Of a stretch of DNA of 64,000 bases, positions 36,601-48,000 are shown one piece after another. Positions within the stretch are counted from its first letter, which is position 1. Each line of letters begins with the position of its first letter. Position numbers and translations under genes: made by a program. The DNA comes from Holacanthus passer. Its lineage: Eukaryota; Chordata; Actinopteri; Pomacanthidae. The notes below the pieces were generated by a model, which saw only the letters and a list, made by a program, of their open reading frames with translations, searched no databases and was not told the DNA's origin. Location of the stretch: the NCBI GenBank assembly GCA_025331565.1, contig JAFREQ010000026.1, positions 248,001-312,000 of the forward strand. Direction: 5' to 3'.

Positions 36601-37740
36601 AGATGTCGAAGTCTCAGCTAGTGGTTTCACCAAAGATCTGGAGAGAGATGGTGCTCTTCTACACCCAGCTGGACCTGAGGGAGAGGAAGATGATGAAGAC
36701 GAGGATGATGACAAAGAGACAACAGATGAGGAAGGAGAAAAAGAAGAAGACAGCTTGAATATGGAGGAATATAAGCATGCAATGCTGGAACTGGAAGGTC
36801 TGAAAGTTAGTGACATGCATGCAGATGTACAAGATGAGGACAACAAGAGTGAAAGAGGGGAAGAACAAAAAGAGATTGAGACAGGGCCTCCTGTTAGAAG
36901 TGATGAAGAGACTGAGAAGGACTTGGAGGAAGAGTTGAATGAGGCAGAAGATGAGTGTCCTGAGCTGGCTGACCTTTCTACCTCCAACAAAGACTTCAAA
37001 CCCTTCAGGTAAACGCAATGAAAACATAATCCAACATCCCAAATTAAGCACATTTGATGAGATTATGCTAAATTTCAATACTCCACCTGCAGCTGTGCCT
37101 ACAGAGCCACCAAATGATTTTAGTTCTGTCAATAGGATTTCCTGGTAATTTGAGAAATGCATACTCTTTTGTCAAATTAAGAGGGGTTGTTAAAAAACAT
37201 GTAAATGACAATTTATTTAACAGTGAATTTCTGTACCATAATAGCAATTGATGTTTTCTGTTTATTTTGTCCTGCAGAGACTCCGACAGTCTTTTAGACA
37301 TGGCAGAACACAGGAGGAAGAGGACAGACAGCGAGGGCACAATGGGAAGCGTAGGGAGCTGCTCTACTATACCACCAGTAAGTAAAATACAGACATGTAA
37401 CAATCCAAGAACTCAGTTTTGAACAAAAAAGCCTGTAGGTGTTGCTAAAGAGCTCTCACTTGGTGTTAAGTTTGTCAAAGAATGTGTCACAGGCGACTTG
37501 TACCAGAGACAACAGAGACAGACAGAGCATACACTTGTCTGTAGTAACCTGCTGTCACTGTTTTTGTTTGTCCTGCAGGAGGTTGTCCGTCAGAAGGTGC
37601 GGAGGCAGCTCACCAAACAGCAGAAGGCGGCACAGAGGAGACGTCTGCAGAAGGGGGAGGCCAATTTGGTGACCAAATCCAGGAGAGAGAACCAAAACAA
37701 CATCAAGTCTAGTATGGAGAGCGCCTCTTTCTGGGGATAA
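33699..37740 (+). CDS. riok2: RIO kinase 2 (pre-40S maturation)
   Basis: Encodes a 518-aa atypical kinase/ATPase that binds pre-40S particles and acts in the last cytoplasmic steps of 18S rRNA maturation. Ten coding exons: 33699-33764, 34516-34654, 34761-34877, 35494-35669, 35770-35858, 35977-36168, 36264-36356, 36586-37008, 37278-37377, 37579-37740; all introns are GT-AG and phases close exactly. Residues 1-75 match the winged-helix domain (KHGGCNKILRELVKHKL). The RIO domain has the nucleotide loop GVGKES (102-107), Lys123 in ALKLHRLG, catalytic Asp228 in HGDFNEFN and metal-binding Asp246 in MIDFPQ; these fall on the same numbers as human. Exon 8 encodes an acidic, poorly conserved linker, and the C-terminus (RRQLTKQQK, ending SAASFWG-like) is conserved. 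Human is 552 aa; the difference is in the linker. It appears intact. Confidence 0.97.
35150..35232 (+). mobile_element. LINE/SINE 3' tail in riok2 intron 3
   Basis: AATTTCCCCTCTGGGGGATC then AATAAAG and TCTTATCTTATC. The CCCCTC...GGGG stem, AATAAAG and ATCTT-type tail match the copies at 32595-32720 (reverse) and 56446-56487. Only the 3' end is present, as is usual for 5'-truncated retroposons. Confidence 0.6.
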
Positions 37741-37999
37741 AAGGGACTGCAGTCCTGGACAGACAGAAATGCCAACATGTCTTTTGTTTGGTTAATGCTG
37801 CAAGGTTCCTCTGCTCCTTTGTCTGGAGAGTTGAAATGAGAGAGCCTATCTGCAACAGTCAACTGTTGCATACTGTCATGGAGAATTCACAAGAGAAACT
37901 TCTAACTAGTTTTGTATTTGAACTGCTATCATTGAACTATTTTCAACAGGTCTACTGTAAATATCCACTGCTTATTATAATGAAGCAATATGATTGTTA

Positions 38000-38005
38000 A
38001 TTAAA
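38000..38005 (+). terminator. riok2: riok2 polyadenylation signal
   Basis: ATTAAA lies 260 bp after the stop codon and is followed by a T-rich stretch (38028-38052) suited to a downstream element. It is the first plausible signal in the 3' region. Confidence 0.45.
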
Positions 38006-38059
38006 CCATTTAAACATTGCTGATGCGGTGTTTTTTTCTTTGTTTTTTCAAAAGATTTT

Positions 38060-39346
38060 TTTGAATTAATGAGTAAAAGTAGCATTTTAGCATCATATGC
38101 ACCTGTGCTAAACACATTTGCTAGTCCAGTTAGCACATTCTTCTTAATCAATACTCTCATATCAGCTTCCACAATGGCTACAAAAGACAGAAACCCATTG
38201 AGTAACTTTTGCTTATTATTGTAAGTTCAAGTTCATTCTCGGCCTGGGTATACTGCTGACAGAGTGAGTAATGTGGGTGTGGATTCAAGATTGAAACAGA
38301 ATGAGGTTCATGGAGAGCTTTTGTTTATGCAAAACTCCCCTGGTTCAAAGGTCTCCAACTATTATGGTAATTTGAATAGGTCGCTACCTCCACCCTCCAA
38401 GCAACCAATCAAAAAAGCAGAGACTGACACAAGCATGTGGGAACATACATGCTCCAGAACACATGAATACGTTCAGCATGAAAGGCTGCCGGAAATAGAC
38501 ACATACACCCCTTCTCTCTGTCACACTGACACTATACTGAGTGAGGCATGGCATGTAAGAGATGAGAGAGCTGACAACTCGGGAGCGAAGAAACCTCTTC
38601 TTTCTCAGATTTTGGTTCATTTATGTGTAAGAGGCTTTCAGAGAGCGAGTGAATTCAGACTTGAACAATGGCCATTCATATTGAAGAGGGTGAATGGAGC
38701 TCAGACCCGGGGCTCCATGGCCTCAAATTAGTGTGTGAAGTCAAAAGTATCCCACCCCCACTCGTCTTAGACACTACATGTTAGGTTGGACTGTCCTTAA
38801 GATGCTGGATACTGAGGGTACCTGATGTGAAAAGGAGCATCCTGTGGCTTTCCACCGACCAATTCATATTTTTCTTGTTTTTTGATGATGGTGCATTGTG
38901 CTGTCTGTGGTTCAACTTGCCAACTTTGTGCAGGTCTTTAAGTGCCCGACTCTGTTCAGGGATTAGCCAGCTGCACAGCCCGAGGGGAGGGGCTCAGCAT
39001 TTCAGCCCTGCACCTCTGTGTGTGTGCGTGTGTAGAAAGAGTGAGGGGCCCTCTGAGCTAATTGGCAGCGAGGGTGACAAAGGTGGTCTGCTTCAAAAGA
39101 GAAACCCTGGTGAGATGTTCACACAGGAGAGAAGGAGGAGGGCAGAAAGGGACTTTAGGAGGTGGAGAAAGGGAGTTTAGGAGTGGCTTTCAGATTTTGA
39201 GTTCATTCCTTATGATGTTCCCATCCTGAGCTGAGACGATGGTGGTGCTTGCACATTTCTAGGGTCATGTGTAGTGTTTTGAAGGACGATTTTGATTAGA
39301 AAAGTGGCCTGAGTGTGTTTGAGGCCTCTGTGGAAGTCAGTGCTGA
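38060..39346. other. riok2-lix1 spacer with lix1 5' region
   Basis: A 155-codon open frame (38264-38731) crosses it but lacks splice context or a recognisable domain. A GC-box-like GAGGGGAGGGGCTC near 38981-38995 and the purine-rich stretch 39120-39180 may belong to the lix1 promoter and 5' untranslated region. No TATA box was noticed. Confidence 0.4.
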
Positions 39347-39352
39347 ATGAGG

Positions 39353-42300
39353 ATGAGCAAAGTGAAACTGGAGGAGAGCATCATGTCGTACCTGTCACAG
39401 AGTGAGACTGACACCAGCCCCAAAGACTGTGAGTAAATGAAAAATTTAATATTAGTTTCAACAGGAAAAAACACACCTTTGTTTTAGGTATCAGAATCAA
39501 ACTTTTGCAATTGTTTCATCTTACCACTGAGTTTACAACTGACCTGAAAGTGATGTATTAAATTAAATTTTCTTATATTTCCTGCAATATATGCCTCCAA
39601 CAACTGTCAGTCAAGTTGTCTGTGGTGCCATAGACAGTGAAGGACACAGGGAACATTTATACCAGTTTCAATGTAAAAAAAAACGGTTACAAAATGCTTA
39701 TTTGTGTATGTTATGCAGAGGTACTTACAGCATCTGATTCTACTTCAATAAACACTGTCTGATTGCTAATGTAAAGATGTCTGGCTTGTATATTAAGGTT
39801 GACATTTATTCTTTCAGGGATTCTCAGAGTCAGAGTTTCACTTCTGATAATAACGCAGAAGAGTTATGAAAATCTTATACATTTTGAAAGTCTTTGACGA
39901 AATGCATTAATTTACACTCAACTGTTTACTTTCTGTTTATGATCTCAGTACTGTCAGTCTTCATTTTGGCATGTGTCCTTATTATATGTGTGCAGTGAAT
40001 GTAGTGGCCATGCTCCATAACTTCTGGGAGCAGAGGCAGATGAGCCAGCCAAGTGGTTCCTCCAGTGAATCTGATGATTCTGTTGGGGACGCAGCCGTCC
40101 AGTCAGAGAGCTTGCTGCTGTATGAGTCTGCACCGTCCCCTGGTCCACCATATGTCTGCTATGTCACCCTGCCTGGAGGAAGCTGCTTTGGCAACTATAA
40201 GGTGTGTTTATCACCATCAGAGCTGTCTGGCAATTTGACAGTTTGTTGATCAATGTAAATGGATTGTATGCCTGTTGTTTGAAATTAATTTCTATAAATA
40301 CATCCTAATAATAATTTTTAGCCTGCAATTACTTCTCTTCATTTTGTTGCAGCAGCACAAAATATATCTCAATTAAATTATAAAGTAAAGCAGCCCCCAG
40401 TATCAAGTTTTACTTACTTACTGTCACATTCAGAGGTAGTCGACAAGCAACACTTGGAGGTCAATTCAGTGGGGATAAACACACAGTCATACACACTTTT
40501 AAGGTTGTTTAAAAAATGATGTTGTTCTGATTAAATCTCACAATGCCTCTCAATGGGCTCATTGTGACCCAGCCAGCAGCTCCCAGCTCAGAGAAGGCAT
40601 GTGATTGGTTATCTGTGAATGCCTTAATGGCCTAATCTCGTTGATGATTTGAGTTCTGATCCCATGATTAGCTGTAATGAAGTGTAAAATCATCAAACTG
40701 GAACTAAGAGTGGGTGCACATTTACAGACACGACTCAAGTGAGTCAACCCTAGACTTGCACACCCTGAAATATCAGTTTGAAGTGATAAAGTTTGACATC
40801 TCTTTCCTGTCTTTTTCCACTCATTTTAACTCTTCACGTCTATCATCCTCAGGTGTGTGACACTCAGGCAGAGGCTCGGAGGGATGCAGCCCGTGTGGCT
40901 CTGATGAACTCACTTGTGAACGAGCTGCCGTGTCGACGCATCAACCCTCAGTTCATCACTCAGAGTTTGCAGCAGGCAGCCACAGACAGTGCTGTGAGTG
41001 AGACAGAGCCAGTGCAAACACACAGTATTACACCTTGTTACAAGTCAGAATATAGGCACGAAGCAGAAGGAGAGTGTTTAGTCTCAACATGAATCTTGAC
41101 CTGCACTCTTGTCTCTCTAAAGGTCTCTATAGACGATGCATGTGATTCAAGCACCAGTATAGGAACCTACAGTTTGCTGCTCCACTCCTACATAGGAAAG
41201 ACCATGCTGGAGTTCCAGGTAAAGCATAAAGTTAAGGCCTATTCTGTGAAATGCTATTTTTATATGTAACTGTGCTCAAAAACTATGTCATCATCATGTC
41301 ATGTCGTAATTGTGTATAAGATCTATTTACTTCAAATGATTCAAGCCTTTTGAAGTGCTACTTTGCACCAAGGGATCTTAAATAATTTATTTATAATTGG
41401 GCCCATATTAAAGTGATTAATAATCATTAAGCCAAACATAACAAGAATTACAACCAGTGGGTGGTAATTTCTCCCCCCATTGTTATCATTAAACCATAAC
41501 TCTGTTTTTGATTATTTATTCCCACTCCATCTCTCTCTCAGTTAGATTCATGGTATGAAACACCTAATATTTCTACCTTTCTGTAAATAAGCATATGTCT
41601 GCAGACAGAGGTCTATTAGCAGGAGGAAATGGGTTCATTATCATTCCTTCTAAAGTGTGGCTCATAGAGACGAAGCATTTCCAAGTAATACACAGGCCTG
41701 CATACATACGCACATGGACATACACAGACAATGAAAGGTATTCACACATAAACATTCAAATCTCTGCACACGCAGCATTAACCATATGTATGCAGCTGTC
41801 AGTGCTTTGTAAAATTTATACATGCAATCAATGCATAAAGTATCTGACAGTTTAGGTGTCAGGCAGATAAAAAGGTAGCAGAGGGCAGATGCACAATTGG
41901 AAATGGAACAAAAGTCTTTATGTTAAAGTAATCTGTAGACTCTCTGTTTAACACTAATGTCACAAGCTCTTAACATATGGCAGCTGTTCAGCCAGACAGC
42001 CTTTTATAAATCAGGGTGAAACCTACCTGGTGCATAAAGATTTACAATATCTTTTCAAACCAGTCGTCCACAGTTTAGGTGTTGGTTCAAGAAGTATCCA
42101 TATAATATGTTATCTTTGTCAAACCAACATATACAGAGCTCGATGTTTGGGTTTGTTATTCAAGTCATTACTTATGGCATATGGTATACGGCAAGACTTT
42201 CTGTGTGTGCGTCTCATTCCTACCCACTTTCTCCCCCTCTCTTTCCCTCTGTAGGAGATGATGACAATTTTTCAGTTGTTGCACTGGAATGGGACACTTA

Positions 42301-42911
42301 AGGCTCTTAGGGAAAGGCAGTGCTCTCGACAGGTACAGGCCTTGCCACAGGCATATTTCATCCCCGGTTTCAGCTAAAGTTGATAAAACATCAGTATCTC
42401 TGCTGCTACATAACAGTGTTTGCTGATGATTTTCTTTCCTCCCTCTCAGAGTGTGATTACCTATTACTCTCAGCGAGGACTTGATGAGTACATGCGCAGC
42501 AGCTTGGCTCTGGATTGGCTGGGACGGGAGCAGAGGTCACCGGGCCGACTTGGGGAGGAGCTGCAGGTGGCACAGAGGGAGCTGGTGTTGGCCCGGCGTC
42601 GAGGCATAGAGCTGCGCTTCTACAAGGAAAAGACAGAGATCCTCAGCCTGGCCCTGAGTCAAGCATACATTCACCACACACCTGAGGCCTTCAGCCAGGC
42701 ACCGAGTCACACATACAAGCAAGAACAGCTTCCTTTACACACAATATACAGCCAGGACACAGTCCAGATAACCCCACCCTGCAGTCCTTCGCCAGCCTTC
42801 CATAAAAACACAAAGCAAACAGTCTGTCAAACCTCTGGCAAACACATGCCCTCCAGCAGTCCATCACCATGCTCACAGCAGACTTTTGTGCCTTTGAATA
42901 ACCTTGAATAG
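39353..42911 (+). CDS. lix1: LIX1 (limb expression 1, Lowfat family)
   Basis: Six coding exons: 39353-39428, 39996-40201, 40853-40993, 41123-41218, 42255-42332, 42450-42911; frame closes at 352 aa. An in-frame ATG at 39347 adds two residues, and an in-frame TGA sits just before it. The conserved core (about residues 26-270) matches vertebrate LIX1: LNVVAMLHNFWEQ, YVTLPGGSCFGNY, AEARRDAARVALMNS, MLEFQEMMTIFQLLHWNG, KALRERQCSRQ and ELRFYKEKTEILSLALSQ. The family is related to Drosophila Lowfat, which acts with the Fat/Dachsous cadherins; in vertebrates LIX1 marks limb, hindbrain and mesenchymal progenitors. LIX1 is preferred over its paralogue LIX1L because it lies next to riok2 in the same orientation as in human. 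Exon 1 does not resemble human LIX1, and the C-terminal tail (271-352, Ser/Pro/Thr/Gln-rich) is about 80 residues against about 24 in human. Confidence 0.93.
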
Positions 42912-43838
42912 ACCAAAAGTAGAGGATGCATGATAAAAGCTACCGTTTGACTCTGTGAATGAGCTAAAAGTTGGTCCACTCGCATCCACTTCTTATTTGA
43001 CATTGTCTGTAGGATTTCTGTAAACATAAGAGTTATTTAATCATGACAGTTACAAATATTGTGGTGATTTGTCTATTAATATTGCTGTAACCTTATTAAC
43101 ACTCTTTAATGACTATAGAACTAAGACTTAAAGATGTGTGTAGTGTAATTGCAATTTTAACCACAGGAAATACAGCATTCAAACGCGTTAAGTTAATGAG
43201 CAGGAAATGTAGCTAAATTGTAGAAGTGACCATCTATCTATTTTTGTATGAAGAACACCCTGCTTTACTGCCTTAGCTTTTATCTATGTTCATTATATTG
43301 TCTTTTTGAGAGGTATATTATGATACAAAATGTCACCTGTAACTTAAAATACAGGAATTTTTAAATGATTTAAATTATTTAGCCAAGAACTGCTTCACAG
43401 CAACTCAGTTCTCAGTACCATGCCTCACTCTTCCTTTCTCCTTCTCTGTCTAGCTTGTCATCTGGCCTGTCACTTTCATGAATGAAAATGACTTGCCAGG
43501 GCAATTCAGGATACTGACTGACTGTGTGACATGTTGGATGATGTGTTGGCTGGATGAGACAGAGAGTCTGTTATGACTGTGACACATTTATTTGATAATG
43601 TCAGAGAGGAGCTGGATATAAAATATAATCTGGTTTGTATGTATCAAGGAGATTAGTATATGACAAAGGATGGCTGGTCAGGCCAGCTGCAGCTATAATT
43701 ATGAGACCCAGCCCTTACTACGATAAAAATGCATACAGGCCAAGACCATTTGATAGTCTTTGGTTTGGTTGGGTGGTGGGAGTGAATGCATTTAAAAGGG
43801 AAAATGTTTTTTAAAAATCATTGTAATACACATTTGTA

Positions 43839-43844
43839 AATAAA
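43839..43844 (+). terminator. lix1: Candidate lix1 polyadenylation signal
   Basis: AATAAA followed by TATTTTTCTG and further T-rich sequence, about 930 bp after the lix1 stop. A second AATAAA lies at 44215-44220; either or both may be used. Confidence 0.45.
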
Positions 43845-44439
43845 TATTTTTCTGTTCTATTTTTCTGTTCTGTTATTTTTCTTGCATGATTACAGTAGTT
43901 TGGACCAAAGTGAACAGCCATAATACCAGATCACAGGACAGGTTAGCTTTTAAGGTTCATTATACCAAATCTGAACTGGGCAGGATTGGTTTACATCCTT
44001 TCTGGGATTTTAAAGTTCTGCTTGTTTATATATTAAATCATAATTGGACCATTTTAATTAGTGTCTGTTTGTGTGTACATGTGTGATGTTTTTGTGACTG
44101 ACTTGTATGTGCATGTGTGTTGTTGTGTGTGTGTTGGATCTTGTGTATTTTGGTGTTTTAATTCTCTTGTAAAAGAGTTCTCAATGAAACTTTCTGAGTG
44201 ATTAAAGCTTAACTAATAAAATGAACTACTCAGTTAAAGAGCATTTATAGTTATTATATAGTTATTTGAAATCTTGAAATTAATTAAACTGGTGTTTCAC
44301 AACTCCATCAAGGTATCATGACAGTCATATTATTTCTGCATGAAAGCGACCTGTAACTTTTCAGTCAGTTTGACTTTTAGCGTGTGTTTATTACAGTACA
44401 CAGAACGGATACAGTTTGAGCTCTCTGGCTTTCCGTAGA

Positions 44440-45075
44440 GAGGTGGAGTAGACACGTGACCACAGATTGTGATCGCTGAGTTCCTGGAACAAACAAAACA
44501 AATGACAGCTGACCAGTGGACGGGGCGATCACCTCATGTCACCTACTTCGACGTGTTGAAATCTCATTTTGATCATTTGAGCAACGATGCGGAAAACTAT
44601 TCACCGCTGGTGAATAAATTACTAAGGAGAAAAACAGCGTAACAAGCTAACAGCTAATGGTTAGCGTAGCTTAGCCTAGCTTTGGTAGAGCGTCTTCTGT
44701 TATGAAGCTAACGTTGAGTGGAGTTTCATCAGCAAAGACTGGTTTCCAAAAATATATTCGCTAGATATTATGTCAAGGCCAAGAGATATGCTGGTTGTTG
44801 CCTTGCTGTACTTCGCCAGCGACATTTCTGACCATTCAAGAGTGTGTTGTTTACATCCAGTGACAAGTGTTTATCTTAACACAACCAGCCACCAACGTTA
44901 GCTGCTTATCACAGGATAGACCTCGCTAGCTATTCCAGCTAATGCTTGATGTTTGGTTTACGTATGAGGGCTGTTTTCAGTTTGTCAGCGTCGTTTCCAT
45001 CAGGAGACACCTCAGCCAGCTGTTTGTCAATGTGATCTGAGTTGTGGACAAGGCTGGTGTGAGCAGACACTGAAA
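44440..45075 (+). promoter_or_regulatory. epg5: epg5 promoter and 5' untranslated region
   Basis: GACACGTGAC (44451-44460) matches the TFEB/TFE3 CLEAR consensus GTCACGTGAC at 9 of 10 positions. Downstream are several GCTAAC/GTTAGC words (44646, 44660, 44707, 44898). An upstream open frame of 23 codons (44964-45035) ends in ATGTGA before the main start if the transcript begins upstream of it. There is no TATA box. The transcription start is not resolved. Confidence 0.5.
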
Positions 45076-48000
45076 ATGGAGGCTGTAAGACCAAAGAAGA
45101 CCAAGACAAAAACCAGCGGAAAATCTCAGGTGATTAAACCAAATCTTTTAACATTTATGGTCGATCTTCTCCTCCTTCTGCTCTTTCCATTTGAGGTAAC
45201 AGGTGAAAGGCAGGTCTGCTTCAAGAGACCTGAAGCAGAACAAGATAGTTAAAAACACACTCCCTCTTCATCACAATGTCTGCTCTTTAGTCACATGCCA
45301 TTTGTCACATGTCACAAAACTACAACACAGGCTTAGTTGTTAACCAGGGATAATTCATTTTTTCTTTGATTGCTGTTTTATGTTTTCAGCTGGTCAAGAA
45401 GCAGAAGCAGGCAGAGGAAGACAAACAAGCCACAGCTCCCTCAGCTGTCTGTGATGAGGCCTCCACCTCTGGCTTCACAGACATTCCCCTCAGTCTGCCA
45501 TATCAGGAGCCAGAGGAGGAGCAGCAGGACCCTGTTCAGCCCCCTGAGACTACATCACAGCCTTCAGATCTCCCACCTGAGACTACATCACAGCCATCAG
45601 AGCTGCCCCGTGACTCCACAGCACAGCCACCAGATCTGCCCTCTGAGAAACAGCACACCTCCTCATCACATACTTCATCCACATCAGTGTCAACTAAGAC
45701 TCTCCAGTCAACTTTGACATCACAGGGCACAGTGTCAAAAGAGGAGGATGGCAGAGTGGCAGCTCAGGTGGCTGAGGTCAAAGTTGCAGCACAGACCACT
45801 GAGTTGGGAAAAGACACACAGTCATGGAATCTGCCTTGTGTTTCAACACAGTTTCAGATCCCAAATGCCCCAAGTGCCCCTGCACTGTACCCCTCTCTTC
45901 CAACACTGGAGGAGGGCCCTGTGATGCAGCTCTGTGAGGAAGCTGTGAAAAATGGAGAAAAGGGTCCTGCAGTGTTGGCACTTCCTGAGCAGGAATCCTC
46001 CCCTCCAAGTTTGCAGCCTCTGGAGTCTGTAGCTGAACTTTCTAGAAGCAAACTCTACCCAGAATTACCCAAGACAGCTCCAGAAATTCAGGTAATCTCA
46101 CAAATCGAGAAATAACATTAAGTTAGATTCCCTATCAGTAAGTCAGAACTTCTCCTTGGATGAGAATTGAAACATCATCAGACATCTACAATGAAGTCCA
46201 GATGCTGTCAGTTCCACCCTTATTTGGGTACCATGACCTGGATGACTGACAACATTCACAGACATAGTTATTAAGTGACTACATTCATAGTGTCCTTACA
46301 CGTACACAAGCATTAACATGTGAGATAACGTCTCTCAACTCGTGTTTTTCTTCTGCAGCCATTCTCACTGGAGCAGCTGAGTGTCTGGGAGCCAGGTGGA
46401 GGTTTGCAAGCTTGGTTAGAAGGTGTTGAAGTGTGTGCAGCCCAGTTCTGTGCTCTAGCCCGGCAGGAGAACCATGAATTGACTGAACTGCTGCAGAACT
46501 ATTGGCGCTGTCGTAGACAGCTGACACAGTCACACACACAGCTACATACACAGTCGTCTGACTGCAAGAGCACACAGAATCGTCTCTGGAGCTTCAGAGA
46601 TGAACAGCTTACACTTCAGGTGTGGTAGTTAAAACAAAAAGCAGAAATATGATGTGTAGAGGAATCTATTAACTAATGGTTCTCTGCTGTAATGACACTT
46701 TGAATATAATTTCTTCCCCACAGGGTGTGTGTGCAGATCAGTCTAAGGTTTGCGGGTACCACCGCTTCCAGCAGGCAGAGTTCAGTCAGAGTGTACTTGC
46801 TGAGCTGAGAAGACTGTTTGAAGCTCGCAGTGAGTTGCTCCATCAGAAGGTAGCGCTACATGCGTACACCGCACTGCTGTCACGCCTCCAGGTGGAATCA
46901 TACTTGTACCGTCTACTTAAAGGTGACAAACTTGTACTTGCCTAGAAGTGGCCATGACATGCCCATTACAGACATGCCTCTCATGTATAATACTAATATA
47001 AAATACATACCCTACATCAGTTCTGTGTTTGTTTTTGTTATCAGATTGTTCTGCCAGCCAAACACAGCCTTGTTCACTCCAACCCTTGAAAGAGGCCATC
47101 AGTGTTCTGTTTAGCTTCACACGTAGAGTCCTGGATGACACACAGTTTCAAACAGACATCCACCACTGGCTGGACAGACTGGTATACACACACAAAGACT
47201 GTACCACTTTTCTTATTCCATGTTCCGTTGGTCGAGGTATCTGGTTGTTTTGTTTCCTCATGTGGTTCTGCTCCACTCTCCAGGTGGCAGTCCTGCTGCA
47301 TGTAGGAGGGTCAGGAGAGCACCTGTACCTGCTGTGCCATCTTCTATGCTGTCCTGCTGGGGTTGGCAAGTGGGCTGCACCCTTCCTTCAGGTTAGTTAG
47401 GGACACAGTCTTTCATTTATTGTTGTCATGTCAATGGTTGTACATGCTGACTGGAATTTGTTTGTGTTTCAGATCCAAGTTTGGGGGAACACCTGTGGAG
47501 TGCAGCACTTTATGCAAGCTCTGGCCATTCTAATGTCACCTGCCAGGTAAATATAGGAGCCCCTTAGCAGTTACTCTTTCTTATCCCCTGACTGTGAACT
47601 GTACACTCTAGCTTTGTCTTTGGTTTTCCATGAGAATCCAGATCCTCCTTTCGGTGTCAACCAACCTCACATATCTAACCAACCGGCTTCTGTGTTTTGA
47701 CTCAGACACCGTGCAGAGTTTCTGGGACATCTGAAGCCATGTGAGAGCCAGAGCTCTGCAGCTTCTGGACCGGAATCTGGCAACTGGACATTAGTGGATG
47801 AAGGGGGAGAGGAGGTATGTATAAGGAGGCAACAAAACAGGGTATTATCTAAAAACAGGGCTAAGTTAATACATTGGACAATGTCAGGTGTATCTCTGTC
47901 CCCAACTCAGAATCAGATTTGGTGGTTCAATGCCAAGCTTCGACTGCTCGTTCCTTTTTTCTTTCCTTTCAGCACCACACTAAACTTCTGTATCAGCCTA

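Noticed and set aside
36592..37162. Two long antisense open frames (153 and 167 aa)
   Set aside because: They are shadows of the acidic riok2 exon 8: GAA/GAG/GAT codons read backwards give Ser/Phe/Leu-rich frames.
38264..38731. 155-aa open frame between riok2 and lix1
   Set aside because: About one frame of this length is expected by chance in 64 kb over six frames; there is no homology I recognise and no splice context.
39353..42911. Identification as LIX1L rather than LIX1
   Set aside because: There is no Pro/Ala/Gly-rich N-terminus as in LIX1L, and the position next to riok2 matches LIX1; only the divergent exon 1 leaves some doubt.
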